From: Nymphaea colorata
Lineage: Eukaryota > Streptophyta > Magnoliopsida > Nymphaeales > Nymphaeaceae
Length of the DNA stretch: 64,000 nucleotides
Assembly (NCBI RefSeq): GCF_008831285.2
Contig: NC_045141.1
Span: 24,971,315-25,035,314 of the forward strand
Direction: 5' to 3'
Positions 50,501 through 62,888 of the stretch are shown here, piece after piece. A program made the translations under genes and the position numbers. A model generated the notes under the pieces. It was not told where the DNA came from, did no database searches, and worked only from the letters and a program-made list of their open reading frames with translations. How positions within the stretch are numbered: position 1 is the stretch's first letter; each line of letters begins with the position of its first letter.

Positions 50501-52360
50501 CATTTCCTAAACTAGATAATATTCATTGCGGCTAAGTACGCACGAGTCTTGACCAGGTGGACACCTAAAGTACTTAACCATCAAGCCGTAATTTATCTAA
50601 ACATCCCAACATCAAAATTATATAAAGTAGCACATGGGACACTTGCTACTCTGTAAGGCACACATCCTGCCTCGAAAAACTTTGAGACATCACTTATAAG
50701 TTATATCTAACTTTGTGGGCCCACTTCATTCAAAGTCCATAAGCTTCAGTTTGGACTTTTTGCTACAACAATATATCTTCGCTTTTTGTTTTTACTTGCA
50801 CTCCTATCCATGTCATTTCTGTTCTCTATCATTGCCCTAATCAATCTCCCAAGCCCTTGTGACCTTGACCATCAATGGTATTTTTCTTTCATAAATTAAG
50901 TTAGATTTTAGAGCCATGTCACATGGGTGCGGGGTGCAGCGAGAGCATATATATATATATATATATTCAAAATTCAAAGTTTTATTACATAAAATAGGAG
51001 AGGAGAGAGAGAAGAGGGAAAAAGGAAGAGGAAAAGATAGGAGAAGGAAAAAAATGAAAAAAAAAAACAGAAAAGAAAAGAAGAACGTGTGCTGTCAGCA
51101 GCACCCGACTCGGTTTGCCATGTCGAGCCACACCCGAGTCGACGCGGGTGCGCCACCATATTTACCGCCCCCGTGTGACTTAGCTTTACAGGCAGGTACT
51201 TCAATGTCTAAGATTATCATGCAACTTGAAGATCCTATTAGCACATTACATGTAGAATATATGCTAAAACTGTGTAAAGTCCAATTTACAACTAGACCTC
51301 CAAATAATTTACCATATTATAGGCCTTCTGTGCTAAAGAAACCTTTTCATCAGCAATTGTCATACAGCGCTTCTGCTCATCAAGGGCCTCATTTGAGAAT
51401 CTAATATGAGAAGTATCAGGTGTTATATTTCCTGATTCAACTCCCCGGCGGATTTCTTCTACTTCACGTTCACATCGCTGTTCATTTTTTCGTTGAAGTG
51501 CTGCTATAAAGGAAAATAGAATATCACATGATCAATATATAAAATGAGCCAACCATGGAAATATACAATCCAAATCTTGTACCCAAGATCAAGAGCGATA
51601 AAACGTTGGAGAAAAGAAAATGACGTCTGTAGCAAAACAAGGCCTGGCATCATATTCTAAACAATGGATGTAGGCCCACAACCAGAGTAAACAAAAGATA
51701 TGACCCTTTAACAACACTGTCGAAGAATAACTAGTTATGTTTGTGCATAAGTGCATGTGGTGTCCATGTTCAAGACATCACCTTCAAACTTGAAAGCTTG
51801 TTCATTACATTCAATCTCTGTCACTCAGGTACCTTTATTTGGGTCAGGTACCCATGTAGACACAGGTATGGTTGGGAACCATCATGCATATACTATGGAA
51901 ATCAAGAGCCCTTGATAGACACTAAGGTTGTCTTTGTTTTACCGTGGATCTCAGATCCGCAGTGATCTAAGATCCTAGGATCCCAAATCCACGGATTTAA
52001 GTTCAGACACCTCCCACACCCCCCCCCCCCACCCCCCAAAAAAAAAAAAACCAATCCAACCTTCAAAGAATGGTTTTTATTATTTTAACATGTAGCATGG
52101 ACTTAAAATCCATGCTACTAAGATTCTAGGTTTCATTAAACTAAGGATTTCTCAAAACACACCTTTTTATGCAGCCTCGGATTTAAGATATAAGACTATT
52201 AAATGAAACCTGAAGGGTTGTTCATGTTCTGTGTGGTCTAACTCCACCTATTCAGCAAGATTGTCTAGCAAGATTATCCCAGGACTAGCGAATTTCCGAC
52301 AACATAGTTTTCTTTAATAAATTTTCTTTTTTGACGACATAGTTTTCTTTAATAAACCTT

Positions 52361-52408
<48 letters not shown>

Positions 52409-54785
52409 CTGTGGCCTCCTACCCAAATTTTTTAAAAGCACTATGCACCTATACCCTTACCGACACTGATACCTGTGGCTGTGACTATGTGACATAGCAT
52501 TCCATGTAAAAACAATTCAACAAACACAAACTGCCCACAAAAAGAAAAGGTTAAATATAAATGTCCAAGACCATAAAGCACATGTTGAAATTTTATTGTC
52601 TTACAAAAAACATCAAACATAATGAATTTTGATATTTCAAAAGAAAAAAACCTAACAGCAACAATCAACCTTTGAGACATCAGAATGCGAAAAGCAAAAA
52701 ATGTAACATCCATTAAGAAAAAGGACTTGGTACGTCGCAGAAAACGCGCTTTATTCCAAAAAAAAAACACAAGAAAAATGTTAAAAACAAGTCAGCTAAA
52801 AATTGGAAAAACACGTTTTCTTGAAAAAAAAACACTAAAATGAAAAAACACAAAAAAACATGTTTTGTTCCTTTTTTTGACTTTTCATTTTTTGAGTTCT
52901 TTTCACATTTTCTTCACATTTTTGACATTCTTTACATATCATATTTTTATTTTCACATTTTAGTTTTAGTTGTTTAACCTTTTTAAAATTTGCCAAAAGA
53001 TTTCCGAGAAAAACAACTTTGCAATATTATATCCAAGAAAAATCTCACTGTTTTTTTACCCAAAAACGATATTTCTGACAACAGTTGGCACCACTTCAAA
53101 GATCATAAAACTCATAAAATATAGACAGCTTTACCAAGACATAACATACCTTGCAAGGTTTTATCCAAGTTTCGCATCAAAGAGTATTTACAGTAAAGCT
53201 CCTGAGGTAAAGAATCAATACCTGCAATTACCAAAAAGAAGTGAAGTTGTGCACTAACTCAAACTTGGAGGTCATTCAAATAACAGTAAGATGGCTTGAC
53301 AGAACATACACATTGAGTTCAGCATACGTATGGAATAATGTAACTCGTAAATCTTTTTTTATTTCTACTATATACATTTGCAAAGAAGTTATTTCTACTA
53401 AATTTCTGAAAGTGATAAAAGAAGAGGAGTGGATTTTATACTAACGACTGCCACTTGTAATTCAATATGTATACTTGGAACAAGTTCCCTTCGCATCTCT
53501 TCAAAAATTTAATTTTCAAGTGCTAGCCTTCCAACAAATATCTTGCTTCATCATAAAAGAAGCAATTGGTAAATCAACAACAATCAGGGCCATAAACTGG
53601 AAAGAATGAAGAGGCAAATGGATATAATGAATCAAAAACACCATATGAATAGATTTCTTCTTTATTATAAAGCAAGCAAACGATCAAGAACTACCACCGG
53701 AATAGCAATCCATACATCTTTATACTCACACATAGTAGTAATATGTGAAGCTAGAAAAGGAAATTTTTTGTGGCGTTAACAAAATGCCAACTGAAATAGG
53801 ACACAGCCTGACAATCACCGATGGAAATGCATACGTCAAGAAGCCTTGACAGGCCATAGCAGTACTAAGTGTAATTGGACTTGCAACATGCTTGGAATCA
53901 TCTAATTTATAAAGATCATATCTAAATCTTGCATACTTGTAAAAGACCTCTTTGTTTGCATTGATTTATCACCCTATCTAAAAAAATCTTTTGTGTTTTC
54001 TAATTCCCACTTGCAAACAGCATCCCATCAATGGACGGGGTACAACCTATATCATTACGATTGAAGTCTTTACTTCAACCAATTCCATTAACCACAAAAA
54101 AGCATCACAACCAAATAAAATAACCAAGCAACGACAAGAACGAAGAGAAGAGTGAACTATTTGACATGCTCACAAGGACTCGCATCATGCAACTAATTGC
54201 AAAGCAAAATGCCTGCTGATAAAGAACAAAATGGCTTCGAATATGAATGCACAAATAATTTCACGTAGAAAAGGACATTTTGTTTACGTTTTTCACGGAA
54301 TCTTTGTAAATACTAGGTAATAAGGACTCACAAACTAACTGGCATGAACACGGGTACAGAACGAGGCGCACACCATCCGTACTTTCTTCACCAGGATTAC
54401 CAGGAACTAAGCGTGACAGTCAGAAGACATAAAATAAAACAAATCAAAAGAACACGACATGCGCGCAAGAGAAATGGTTAAGATTGCAAAATTTCATCAA
54501 AATTACGGTTCCAGAACTTTCACAAAATTATAAAAATAAAATCACGATTACAAAAAGACAATCTCGCCCAATCTAGCCCTAAGGTGTAAATGACACGAAA
54601 CGAGGAAGCAGACACAAACTTAGGTTAGACGAGACCAAATTAACCGGAGATTTTCTAATCCGACCAGAATTCTAGGGCATGCATTAGGGTTAATTGAGAT
54701 TGAAACGAAAGTGAGACAGTTCGATCGATCGAAGAAGAAAAGAAAGAGAGAACTTACGCGCCAAAAAGTCGTCGAGGAACGCCAT
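46790..54785 (-). CDS. ING1: ING1-type PHD-finger protein (histone H3K4me3 reader)
   Basis: Seven exons on the minus strand: 54785-54758, 53221-53150, 51500-51313, 50273-50210, 50062-49966, 47107-46978, 46900-46790 (690 nt, 229 residues). The N-terminal ING domain starts [19 protein letters not shown] and continues [50 protein letters not shown] and [17 protein letters not shown]. After a basic linker ([11 protein letters not shown]) comes a complete C-terminal C4HC3 PHD finger: [51 protein letters not shown], then the basic tail QKRRKAR. The tyrosine of TYCFC, the methionine of GEMVACD and the tryptophan of IEWFHFGC correspond to the H3K4me3 cage. ING proteins are subunits of histone acetyltransferase/deacetylase complexes in the nucleus. 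An intron splits the PHD finger before CKIEW. Exon 3 has a TAGCAG tandem acceptor. Introns 1, 3 and 5 are long and contain repeats. The start is set by the short conserved first exon, ending GGCGC|gtaagt. Confidence 0.93.
47474..47506. repeat. (GA)n microsatellite in ING1 intron 5
   Basis: About sixteen GA units, followed by an A/G-rich purine tract to about 47600 (AAAAAGGAAAAAAAAG and similar). Confidence 0.92.
48176..49043. mobile_element. TIR element in ING1 intron 5 (MULE-like?)
   Basis: The left end CTATGTTGTCAAGGC (about 48176) and the right end GCCTTAACAACATAG (about 49029-49043) are inverted copies with one mismatch. Subterminal GCCTAGG/AGGCG words and an AT-rich core with many ATATACAT words lie between. 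About 865 bp, no coding capacity. A 9-bp target duplication could not be confirmed, so superfamily is open. Confidence 0.6.
50918..51179. mobile_element. Small TIR element in ING1 intron 3
   Basis: GTCACATGGGTGCGG (left) and CCGCCCCCGTGTGAC (right) are inverted copies with two mismatches, enclosing 260 bp that contain a TA run (50947-50966), a purine tract and GC-rich ACCCGAGTCGACGCGGGTGC. An open frame across it is fortuitous. Confidence 0.6.
52019..52051. repeat. C12-A-C6-A13 homopolymer tract
   Basis: A run of about twelve C, one A, six C and about thirteen A within ING1 intron 2. It lies in a stretch with inverted GGATCTCAGATCC-like words (about 51940-52000) that may be a further MITE remnant. 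Confidence 0.85.
52363..52409. repeat. (GT)n(GA)n microsatellite in ING1 intron 2
   Basis: About fourteen GT units directly followed by about nine GA units. Confidence 0.92.
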
Positions 54786-54799
54786 TTCCCTCCTGCACT

Positions 54800-57390
54800 T
54801 TCGGGATTTTCGAATATCTCTCCCCTCCGACGCGAAACGTTCCCGCCCTAACCCTTTATATTGGCACGTGAGTGAGTGAGAGAGAGAGAGAGAGAGAGAG
54901 CGCGGGGGTGGGGGGACGGCAAAGCCAAAACCCGTTAGAGGTCGCACTTATTTTAAAGCGGGTTATTGGCGTAATTGACCACTATATCCTTATCTTTATG
55001 AACTTTAACAAAATTCTCCGCTTCGGATTTCCGGGTTCGGACGGAAACAGGTAAACATGTGTGACCCGATATTCGAATTTCGGATTCAGTTCATTACATT
55101 GACCCGGCTTAGATTCCTCGATTTGAATTTGACGTGAGTAAGCTTATGTCTGAAGAGAGGCGTGTAGAAAATGCCTACTTTTCTTGGAGAAGCTAGAACG
55201 GGTGAAATGCATCACAGAATCCGAGATCCTGATCAGGGTCCGAATGGTCCTGACACAGACCCATGTTAAAATTGTTTATTGAATCGAACCAGTGAAGTTG
55301 TCGGTTTGGGTAATCCGTGGATTCACTTATTCGGCTGAATTGGCTTTGAGTGAGCAAAAAATATTAAAAAAACATTTATCACAGAAATGAATGCAAAAAT
55401 ATAAAAATGATAAACATTTAAAAATTGAAAACATTTTGGAAACCACTATACGATCTGAGACTATATGAGACCGAAAAAGATGGCTGTGACACATAAGAAA
55501 ATATAAGTTTGGGCAAATAACAAATTACCATTCAACTATTGAAAGTCGGCAAAGGCGTTCAACTTTTTTTTTTCCATTTTATGACAAAAAACTTCCTGTT
55601 ACTTTTAACAAGTACATCTAGAAAAATTTATCTCAAAATTGAGTTCGAAAGTTAAGTATTGATTTGTTATTTGCCCAAATCTTTAGCATCTTTTTTTTCT
55701 GTTTGTTAAAGAAATGTAATAAAAATTTTCATATACGGCTTTAGGAGGTAGCTTAGCCAATTGAATTTAGTTATCAATATATGCTTATCAATATACCCAA
55801 AGGAGTAATTCATATTGCTTCTTGGGCAACCAAATAAGATATTACATAATTCATTTTCATGGTATGCGGGAAATCATTTTTGAACTTTAAAGCAAGACCT
55901 GGTGCAATCATTCATGTAGGGAACCATTACAAAGCAAGATCCAGATGCCTTGAAAGGAAAGTACATTAGATTACCTTCGTACGCTAAGCTAATACAAGTA
56001 GAGGAAGAGATGAGAGAAAATGTAGGAGAGAGGTTAGCACTTAAGTATTCAAGGAGACTTTGGTGTAGAGGATGGGGCATCATCTGTCATGAAGGTAGTT
56101 GAGATTCAACATCCATGAAAATCACTTCCTATCTATGCCAAATTATTTATGGGCGACAAAGTGCATGTCTATATATGCCAAAAATTTGTGCTATCTAGAA
56201 TGCAGTCAATGGAAGGAGCCGTTTGGCAACATTAATATTTTGTTATTGCTCTAGGAATCTGTTCCAAATATTAGGATAAATTATTGTACCTTAGATTTTT
56301 GGATAAAATCAAGTGCAGGCCAGATTGATGGAGAATTGTGTTATATAGTATACTTTATGAATCTATCGTAATGTGTTAGATAGATTCATGGAACAAAAGC
56401 AAACTGTTTTCATAACCAAAGGCCCCCTAAATCTCATTGTACAAGTATGTATTTTTGTGTCATAACAAAAAGGAAAGCTACTTTGAGAGAGAGAGAGAGA
56501 AGTCAACAATATAAAGTCCAGCCTATTACCTTATTGCCTTGAACAACCACTGAAACTTGGCTTAGTTAACTTAGTGTTGTAAATAATTGGCATTTATGAC
56601 TTTGTACCTAGTGTCTACAAAATTAAATTGACATCATTTCTATCAAATATATCATGGAGAGAGAGAGAGAACGTACAATGCACGTAAGTACGAGTACCCA
56701 TAGCATGAAAGCATATCCAAATATAAACAAACTATATATAGGGGCGTGTTGTGTCTCCTTTCAAAATTACATCTTAATCTTCATCTCATGCCTTCTTCAA
56801 TAGTAAGCTGGTCACTGGGCCGAGCTGTCGGCAGGTACTCGGCCCAACTTGAGCCCGAGAAAAAGGGCACAGGGCCAGCCCAAAATATTATCAGGCCGGC
56901 CCCTAAGCCAGAGTGGGCTAGATAACAGTTTTTTAATATATATTTTATTATTTATATATATAATTATAATATTTTATAATGATATCCAATATTTATATGT
57001 TATTTAATGTTAAAAATATAGATTTTATAATTTAATCGGACCGAGCTTAAGCCCAAGTTTCGGGTGTCGGGCCAACCCGAGCCCGACTTTTCATCGAGTC
57101 GAGCCGATGCCTAGGCTTATTCAATAGCACTCATTTAACCTTAGTTTGGATAAGAACCTAAGCTTAAGTGTATAGTAAGAGTAGTCACCTGAAATGGACC
57201 CGAACGGAAACCCATCACTCACTCCAGAAAAGAACACGAAGAATTCCCTTGAAACTTACAGAGGCGGCATTCAGAAAATCTATTTTCATGATTATTCAAC
57301 ATTACAGCGAATATGATCGATATTGCTAGTGCCAACTGCCAGGCGTGACCTAAAAAAATTGCCCTTTTTTTCCAAATAGACACAATATTT
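54800..57390. other. ING1 upstream region and intergenic repeats
   Basis: Contains the ING1 5' flank, a (GA)n tract at 54877-54901, GA tracts near 56485 and 56657, a possible MITE trace at about 56216-56432 (AGCCGTTTGGCAAC facing AACCAAAGGCCCCC), and a GGGCCGAG/CGAGCCCGA-rich element with an AT core at about 56815-57120. No gene was recognised. Confidence 0.5.
56815..57120. repeat. GGGCC-rich element with AT core
   Basis: CTGGGCCGAGCTGTCGGC, CGGCCCAACTTGAGCCCGAG and CAGGCCGGCCCC on the left are mirrored by CGGGCCAACCCGAGCCCGAC and GAGTCGAGCCGATGCC on the right, around a core of nearly pure A/T (56930-57030). This looks like a non-autonomous TIR repeat. Ends are approximate. Confidence 0.5.
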
Positions 57391-57398
57391 GCGAAAAA

Positions 57399-57860
57399 GG
57401 TTATTCCAGAAAATATACCGCACTGATTTTTAAAGCACAAAGCATATATCCAAAGAAGGTGTTACTAAACCATGCTAAACAATACAACTTTCGAAGTGCC
57501 AAAACCATTCACATATTCACATTTTCCTCAGACTGACATGGGACCGCTAACGATATCCCACATTGGCGTGAAAGATCTCAAGGACATACTTCATGGATTA
57601 TCTAATGGTAGGGACGAGGGAGGCAAACGGTTATTCCAGAAAATATACCGCACTGATCTTTAAAGCACAAAGCATATATCCAAAAAAGGTGTTGCTAAAC
57701 CATGCTAAATAATACAACATTCGAAGTGCCAAAACCATTCACATATTCACATGATCCTCAGACTGACATGGGGCCGCTAACGATACACCCCCCATTGGCG
57801 TGAAAGATTTGAAGGACATACAACTTCATGGATTATCTAATGGTAGGGACTCGGGAGGCA
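57399..57860. repeat. 230-bp tandem duplication, two copies
   Basis: GGTTATTCCAGAAAATATAC begins at 57399 and again at 57629. Each copy contains CTTTCGAAGTGCCAAAACC or CATTCGAAGTGCC, CAGACTGACATGGG(A/G)CCGC and GGATTATCTAATGGTAGGGA, and ends GAGGCAAA. Copies differ at few positions plus small indels, so the event is fairly recent. It lies downstream of the 58545 gene and may be in its 3' region. Confidence 0.9.
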
Positions 57861-58544
57861 AATCTAGTCACATATTAGTCTACCCTGTCAGTGAGACAGG
57901 ATACATGCTTCTAGGTTGGTGTATAATGTCATGAAGAATAGAAGCCCACAATACTTTTCACCCCATGAAGTATTAAGTGAACTGATATCAATTCAATAGT
58001 GGGTCTTCCAACGACCTGATCACAATTCAATAGTTGGATCAACATCGAGGAAGCTTCTAATGCAACCTTTTTGTGAAAAATCCACCTTGTTGGCCGTTGT
58101 ACACGTGTACGCACATGCACGTGTGTGTGCGTGCGTGTACTCCTGTAGTCCTGTGTCTAGTTGTTAAAACAGGTTTGCTATAAAATATTTCTTTCCAAAG
58201 ATTAACCAAAATGACACCAAGAGCAGGAAAAGATTGCTTCTCGCACTGAAGCGTTTGAAACATGGATGCTCGCTATCAAACCTATGCTTTTACAAAAAGT
58301 AACTGCTGTTATCCATTTCATGGTTTACCTTCGACTGTCCACGTTCTTCACAGATTTTCTCATTAAGTTGGAAAGTATGTACTAGATCCTGAAGATGGTC
58401 CAGCTGAATGAACGAGAAATATCTTAGAGCAACATAACAGAATCTAATGATGTCAACTTCATTCTCCAAGATTGTTGAAGCAACAAGCAGTTCATTAAGT
58501 TTTGCGAAATTAACCTAACTTGGCTTGTTCACTGAGATCCAAAC

Positions 58545-61500
58545 CTATATCACTTGATCACAAAAGCTCGTTAAGAGTGAGTAATCTAGTGTCAATGGAT
58601 TCTTCACATCTGAACTCACCCCAGGGGAAGGCAATAGATATTTCCAGCTAGCACATAGCACATCGTCGGACATATGCTTTCTAGTATACAGCAACACATT
58701 GCTCCCATCATAAGGTCTGATTGAGTCATGACTTTCCAGCTGAGGAAGATAGTGACACTTTTCAACAGAGCATTTGAAGGACGATTCTTCATCATACTGA
58801 AAATTATCATCTTCGACAAGGTGTTCTGCCCAAGGTCTCACCATGTTATAACTCGAGTGAGAATCACGTGACCTTATTATTCCAGGTAACAATCCCGGTT
58901 GTAAAGTGTAACTTTGATTCTGAAAGGGAAATGATTCTGATGCCATAAGAGCAATACTGGATTTTGGAACCAATTCATCGGGTGCTTCTTTCCTATAGTT
59001 GCTGTCCAAAAGCAAGTGCCTACAGTAGCTCCTAGAATCTAGTTTTTCCAGACCATTACTGATCTCTTTGTTGTCCATCTCTTCATGATTGTATGTGTCA
59101 TTTTCAAGGAGTGGCTCATTTAGATAGCGGCAATGAACATAAGGTCGATTTTTGCAGTCCAGTAACGCAAAATCAGATGGCATGTCAGTCGAAGTATAAT
59201 ACTTGGATCTTCTAGGACATACAATTTCTGTGAACATTCCACTGCAATCCATGGTGGGCCTTGTAACATGGAATGGTTCACATACACCAAGCAATTTATG
59301 ATCTGATGCGCACCTTATAGAATCTAACATCATTTCATCTACCCTGTATTGTCCATTGCATAGTTCTTCAGCGTTCCAAGTAAAGAAAGCTGGCCAGCCT
59401 AAACTAGAACCAGTACTTACCATTGGTGGAACTAAACTGCCAGAGGATGAAAAAAAAATTGGAATCGCTGAATCCTTGCCCTGAAGAGTAGGTGAACCCA
59501 ATTCACTATAATAAGTGTCTCTAACATTGAAACTTCTGGATAGGTCGTTATCGTAAAAATGTTTTGGGATTGAACTCCTGGACCTATCTATAACATAGTC
59601 ATCTGAATTTGTATTATCACCATTGAAATGTTTTTTGTTTGAAATGGAACTTAACATCCTTGTGTTGGACACGCCCTGCAAAATGTTTAAATTCAAATCA
59701 GCGGACAGGGACAAGAATTATCAAGAGACGTTGTCATAAATAAAACCTCAAGAACACATTTAAGAGTTTCCTTAGCGGTTTCATGATGACTGGAAGGGTT
59801 TGGGAGTGTTAACCTTCTTTAGACGTTCTAACAATAAACTGAAAGGGGTTGTGTGTGTATTGCAGTGGGGGGCGAGAAGCATGGCTTACATCTTTTTGAA
59901 TTCCAATCCGCTCAAGGAGCCTCGGAATTGCTTCTGGTCTGAAAAAATGTCTCATTGAAAACATGTCCAAGTTTAGAGAAAAGTTTTAAAGGCCTTAGCA
60001 GACATATCTTACCCAAGCAAAAGGAAATCATCCAAACAAAGGGACAATGTGCTTGCAGCTAATTCACGTAACCTTTGCCGTTTAATTGAAAAGACTTGCC
60101 CCTGTGGATATTGCACCCCTGAAGAATGGAAAATTTCATTTATTGTCAGGTATACCCTCCATATTGTGTGTAATTATTTTTTTCTCCAAACATTACCGTA
60201 AAAAGGTAGATGTTCTCTTAAGTAATTAGAATTTAGAAGATATTTAAGCAAATAGAGCTACACGTGACACATGGTATAGTAAGCTTGCCCTTGATAATTG
60301 CGAGTGCAGAAATATAATGTGCTTGAGGCTCCCCTATTCTGTACACAAACAAACCAATCTTGGATTCATATCATTGCTATGTATGCTCATCACAAAAAAA
60401 AAAAAAAAAACATATGGCTACATTCATAGCAATCTACCATCAGAACCTTAACAGTATCAGATTCATAAACATGGCTTGCTTGTGACATCATCATAGCTGA
60501 AGGCTTGAAGCTATCCTAATAAGAGAAACATTCAACAAGTGAATGCCCTTTCCATAATCACCATGAGCCTCCTTTTTCTTTTTTATTCCTTATATAAACC
60601 ATAAATGTGCTCAATTTCATTCCTTCTTAAATCAACATTGACATTAATAACCCTAGAACCTAAAATTCAGTCCACCTTTCAAATTTATTAAGACCTGGAC
60701 AGCAGAAATACCTGACTCTCTTGAAGTTACAATTTTTGGAACCTGTGAGACGGTGCTTGGACTATTTGGTGTAATCTCATGAACGTCAGTATCCTTTGAA
60801 GCTAAATTTTGTGGAACACGTACACTGATGAATGGCCACCTTGGTTCCGTAGCACAAAGGTTTAAGCCTATTGAAGCTGGAATCTGTGACGCATATGGAC
60901 TGGCACTTTGACACAAGGGAGAAAAATTTCCTGTAGGCAGCAATGATCTCTGCTCCCAATGCCGGCTCCAGGAGCTACGGCTTATCTCTGCAATGACAAT
61001 GACAGAGACATGTTCAAGAATCAATACCAATCGAAATACGTAGGTCATCACTGTGAGTCATTAGCAGTTGGACTTGGACCATCAACTACTTTCCAGTAAG
61101 AAAATGTACTACTCGGACAGGTTCAATATAAATAAATAAATCCTTGACAATTGCAACCTATCTGTCTTAAAAAATCACAAAGCTGGTGGCGTACACAGAT
61201 TCAGCCTGAACGTCCTGTAACCAGCATAGCTTAATGAGATGCAGAAAACCAGATAACAAAATGGACAATGTGCTTCCAAGTTGGATCCAGTTAAGAATCA
61301 AGATTACTTATCCAACAGAGATCCAGCTTGGACGGTTGCAAAGAACAACTAACCTTAAACAGAGCTGTATATTCTCAAGAATATGCTACCAAGCGAGACC
61401 ATGGACCCACATATAAAATTAACCAGATTCCATAATGTACCTTTACTATGTTTCTTCTCTTCCATTTTGGCACATGAATCTTCTTTCCCTGGTCCTTCAT

Positions 61501-61845
61501 TACAGCAAAAACTGTGGCAAACCTCTTCCAGTGCTTTTCTATAGAATTTGTACTCAGAAGTCTTTGGCCTCTCCACTACAAACAAGCTTCCACTAAATTA
61601 GAACTTGAAAAGGAAGCCACCATAGGTGAAAATCAACTACAAATAGCCTATTTTTGCTGAAACACAAAAATGAAACTAGGAAATTCATGTAAATGCCCAA
61701 CCAGCTCATTGGCAGCATATATAGAACACATACACTCCACAGGTGTCTTTACATTGTTGACCATTTCACAGGCATAAGATTCACAACGTGGTGAACCAAC
61801 ACTATCAGCTTCCGCAAAACGTACTCTCTTGTTCTTATTCCTCAT
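58545..61845 (-). CDS. Unrecognised plant protein, about 602 residues
   Basis: Six coding exons on the minus strand join without frame breaks: 61845-61734, 61575-61441, 60987-60712, 60118-60013, 59938-59890, 59675-58545 (1,809 nt). Donors and acceptors are canonical (for example GAGT|gtatgt, AAAG|gtacat, TCAG|gtattt, TTGG|gtaaga) and phases 1-1-1-2-0 all close, which is strong support for a real gene. The start MRNKNKRVRFAEADSVGS is basic and nuclear-signal-like. ELERPKTSEYKFYRKALEE, SRSSWSRHWEQRSLLP and FSIKRQRLRELAASTLSLC follow. The long last exon encodes a Ser/Asp/Tyr-rich region with SLGWPAFFTWNAEEL and no repeats or transmembrane segment. I do not recognise a domain. Extra 5' coding exons are possible because an acceptor-like TAG lies just before the ATG. 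Confidence 0.7.
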
Positions 61846-62217
61846 TCTACAGGAACCAGACAAAGAAATAAGAGGCAGACATAAGAAATATTGATGGATA
61901 ATCAATTACTTTGTAAACTAAAAAAATATGACAATGTCATGACCATGGAACTTCATTCAGACAAGTTTGATTGCAACACAAGAAAACGCAGATATATGCT
62001 TCCAATAATGCCTACAAACACAACCTTGAGAAATACCAGACATGCAATACTGTCGGTGGCTGACTTTCTCAATCTTTTCAACCTTGCCAAAATTGGCGTA
62101 TTATCAAACCACACCCTTATTGCCAATGCCATACAGGTTGCTATGTCAAGAATACGCACCTATGCTCCAATGTTTAATGATGGCTCATTTTTGGCAGTTG
62201 CCAGATTAGGGTGGTCA

Positions 62218-62888
62218 AACTTCAACCAATTCCTTCAACCACAAAAAAGCATCACAAACAAATAAACAACCAACCAACGACAAGAACCAAGAGAAGAGTG
62301 AACTGTTTGACATGCTTACAAGAAATCGCATCATGCAACTAATTGCAAAGCAAAATACCTGCTGATAAAGAATAAAACAGCTTCGAAAATGAATGAAACG
62401 AACAATTTCACATAAAAAAGGACATGTTGTTTACGTTTTTCACAGAATTTTTTAGTTACTAGGTAACAAGGACTCACAAACTGACTGGCATGAATATGGG
62501 TACAGAACGAAGAATACCTTCCGTACTTTGTACACTAGGATTACAGGAAGTCAGGAACTAAGCGCGACAGTCAGAAGAAATAAAATAAAACAAAAGAACA
62601 GTACATGCACGCAAGAGAAATGGTTAAGATTACAAAGTTTCATCAAAATTAAGGTTCCAGAACTTTCACAAAATTATAAAAACAAAATCACGAGTACAAA
62701 AAGGCAATCTCCCCCTAAGACATAAATCACATGAAACGATATTTGTGACAACGGTTGGCACCACTTCAAAGATCATAAAACTCATAAAATATAGACAGCT
62801 TTAACAGCCTGCAGAAACCAAAAAAAAGTGAAGTTGTGCACAAACTCAAACTTGGAGGTCATCCAAATAACAGTAAGATGGCTTGACA
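62218..62888. repeat. Rearranged copy of ING1 exon 2/intron 1 region
   Basis: 62218-62738 matches 54070-54604 (ING1 intron 1, same orientation, nearly 90% identical by eye), and 62735-62888 continues directly with sequence matching 53063-53297. In the source these two blocks are in the opposite order. At the junction the copy reads ATGAAACGATATTTGTG; the sources read CACGAAACGAGG and AAAACGATATTTCTG, so AAACG is shared. The copy lacks about 85 bp corresponding to 53135-53220, which is nearly all of ING1 coding exon 2 (53221-53150). It has no coding capacity. Confidence 0.85.

Noticed and set aside
50916-51404. 162-residue open frame on the plus strand
   Set aside because: It spans a MITE and the antisense of ING1 exon 3. 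The sequence is low-complexity Lys/Arg from a purine tract.
57530-57565. LTR retrotransposon signal (CCCACATTGG word)
   Set aside because: The word recurs only because of the local 230-bp tandem duplication. No LTR pair, primer site or polyprotein is visible.
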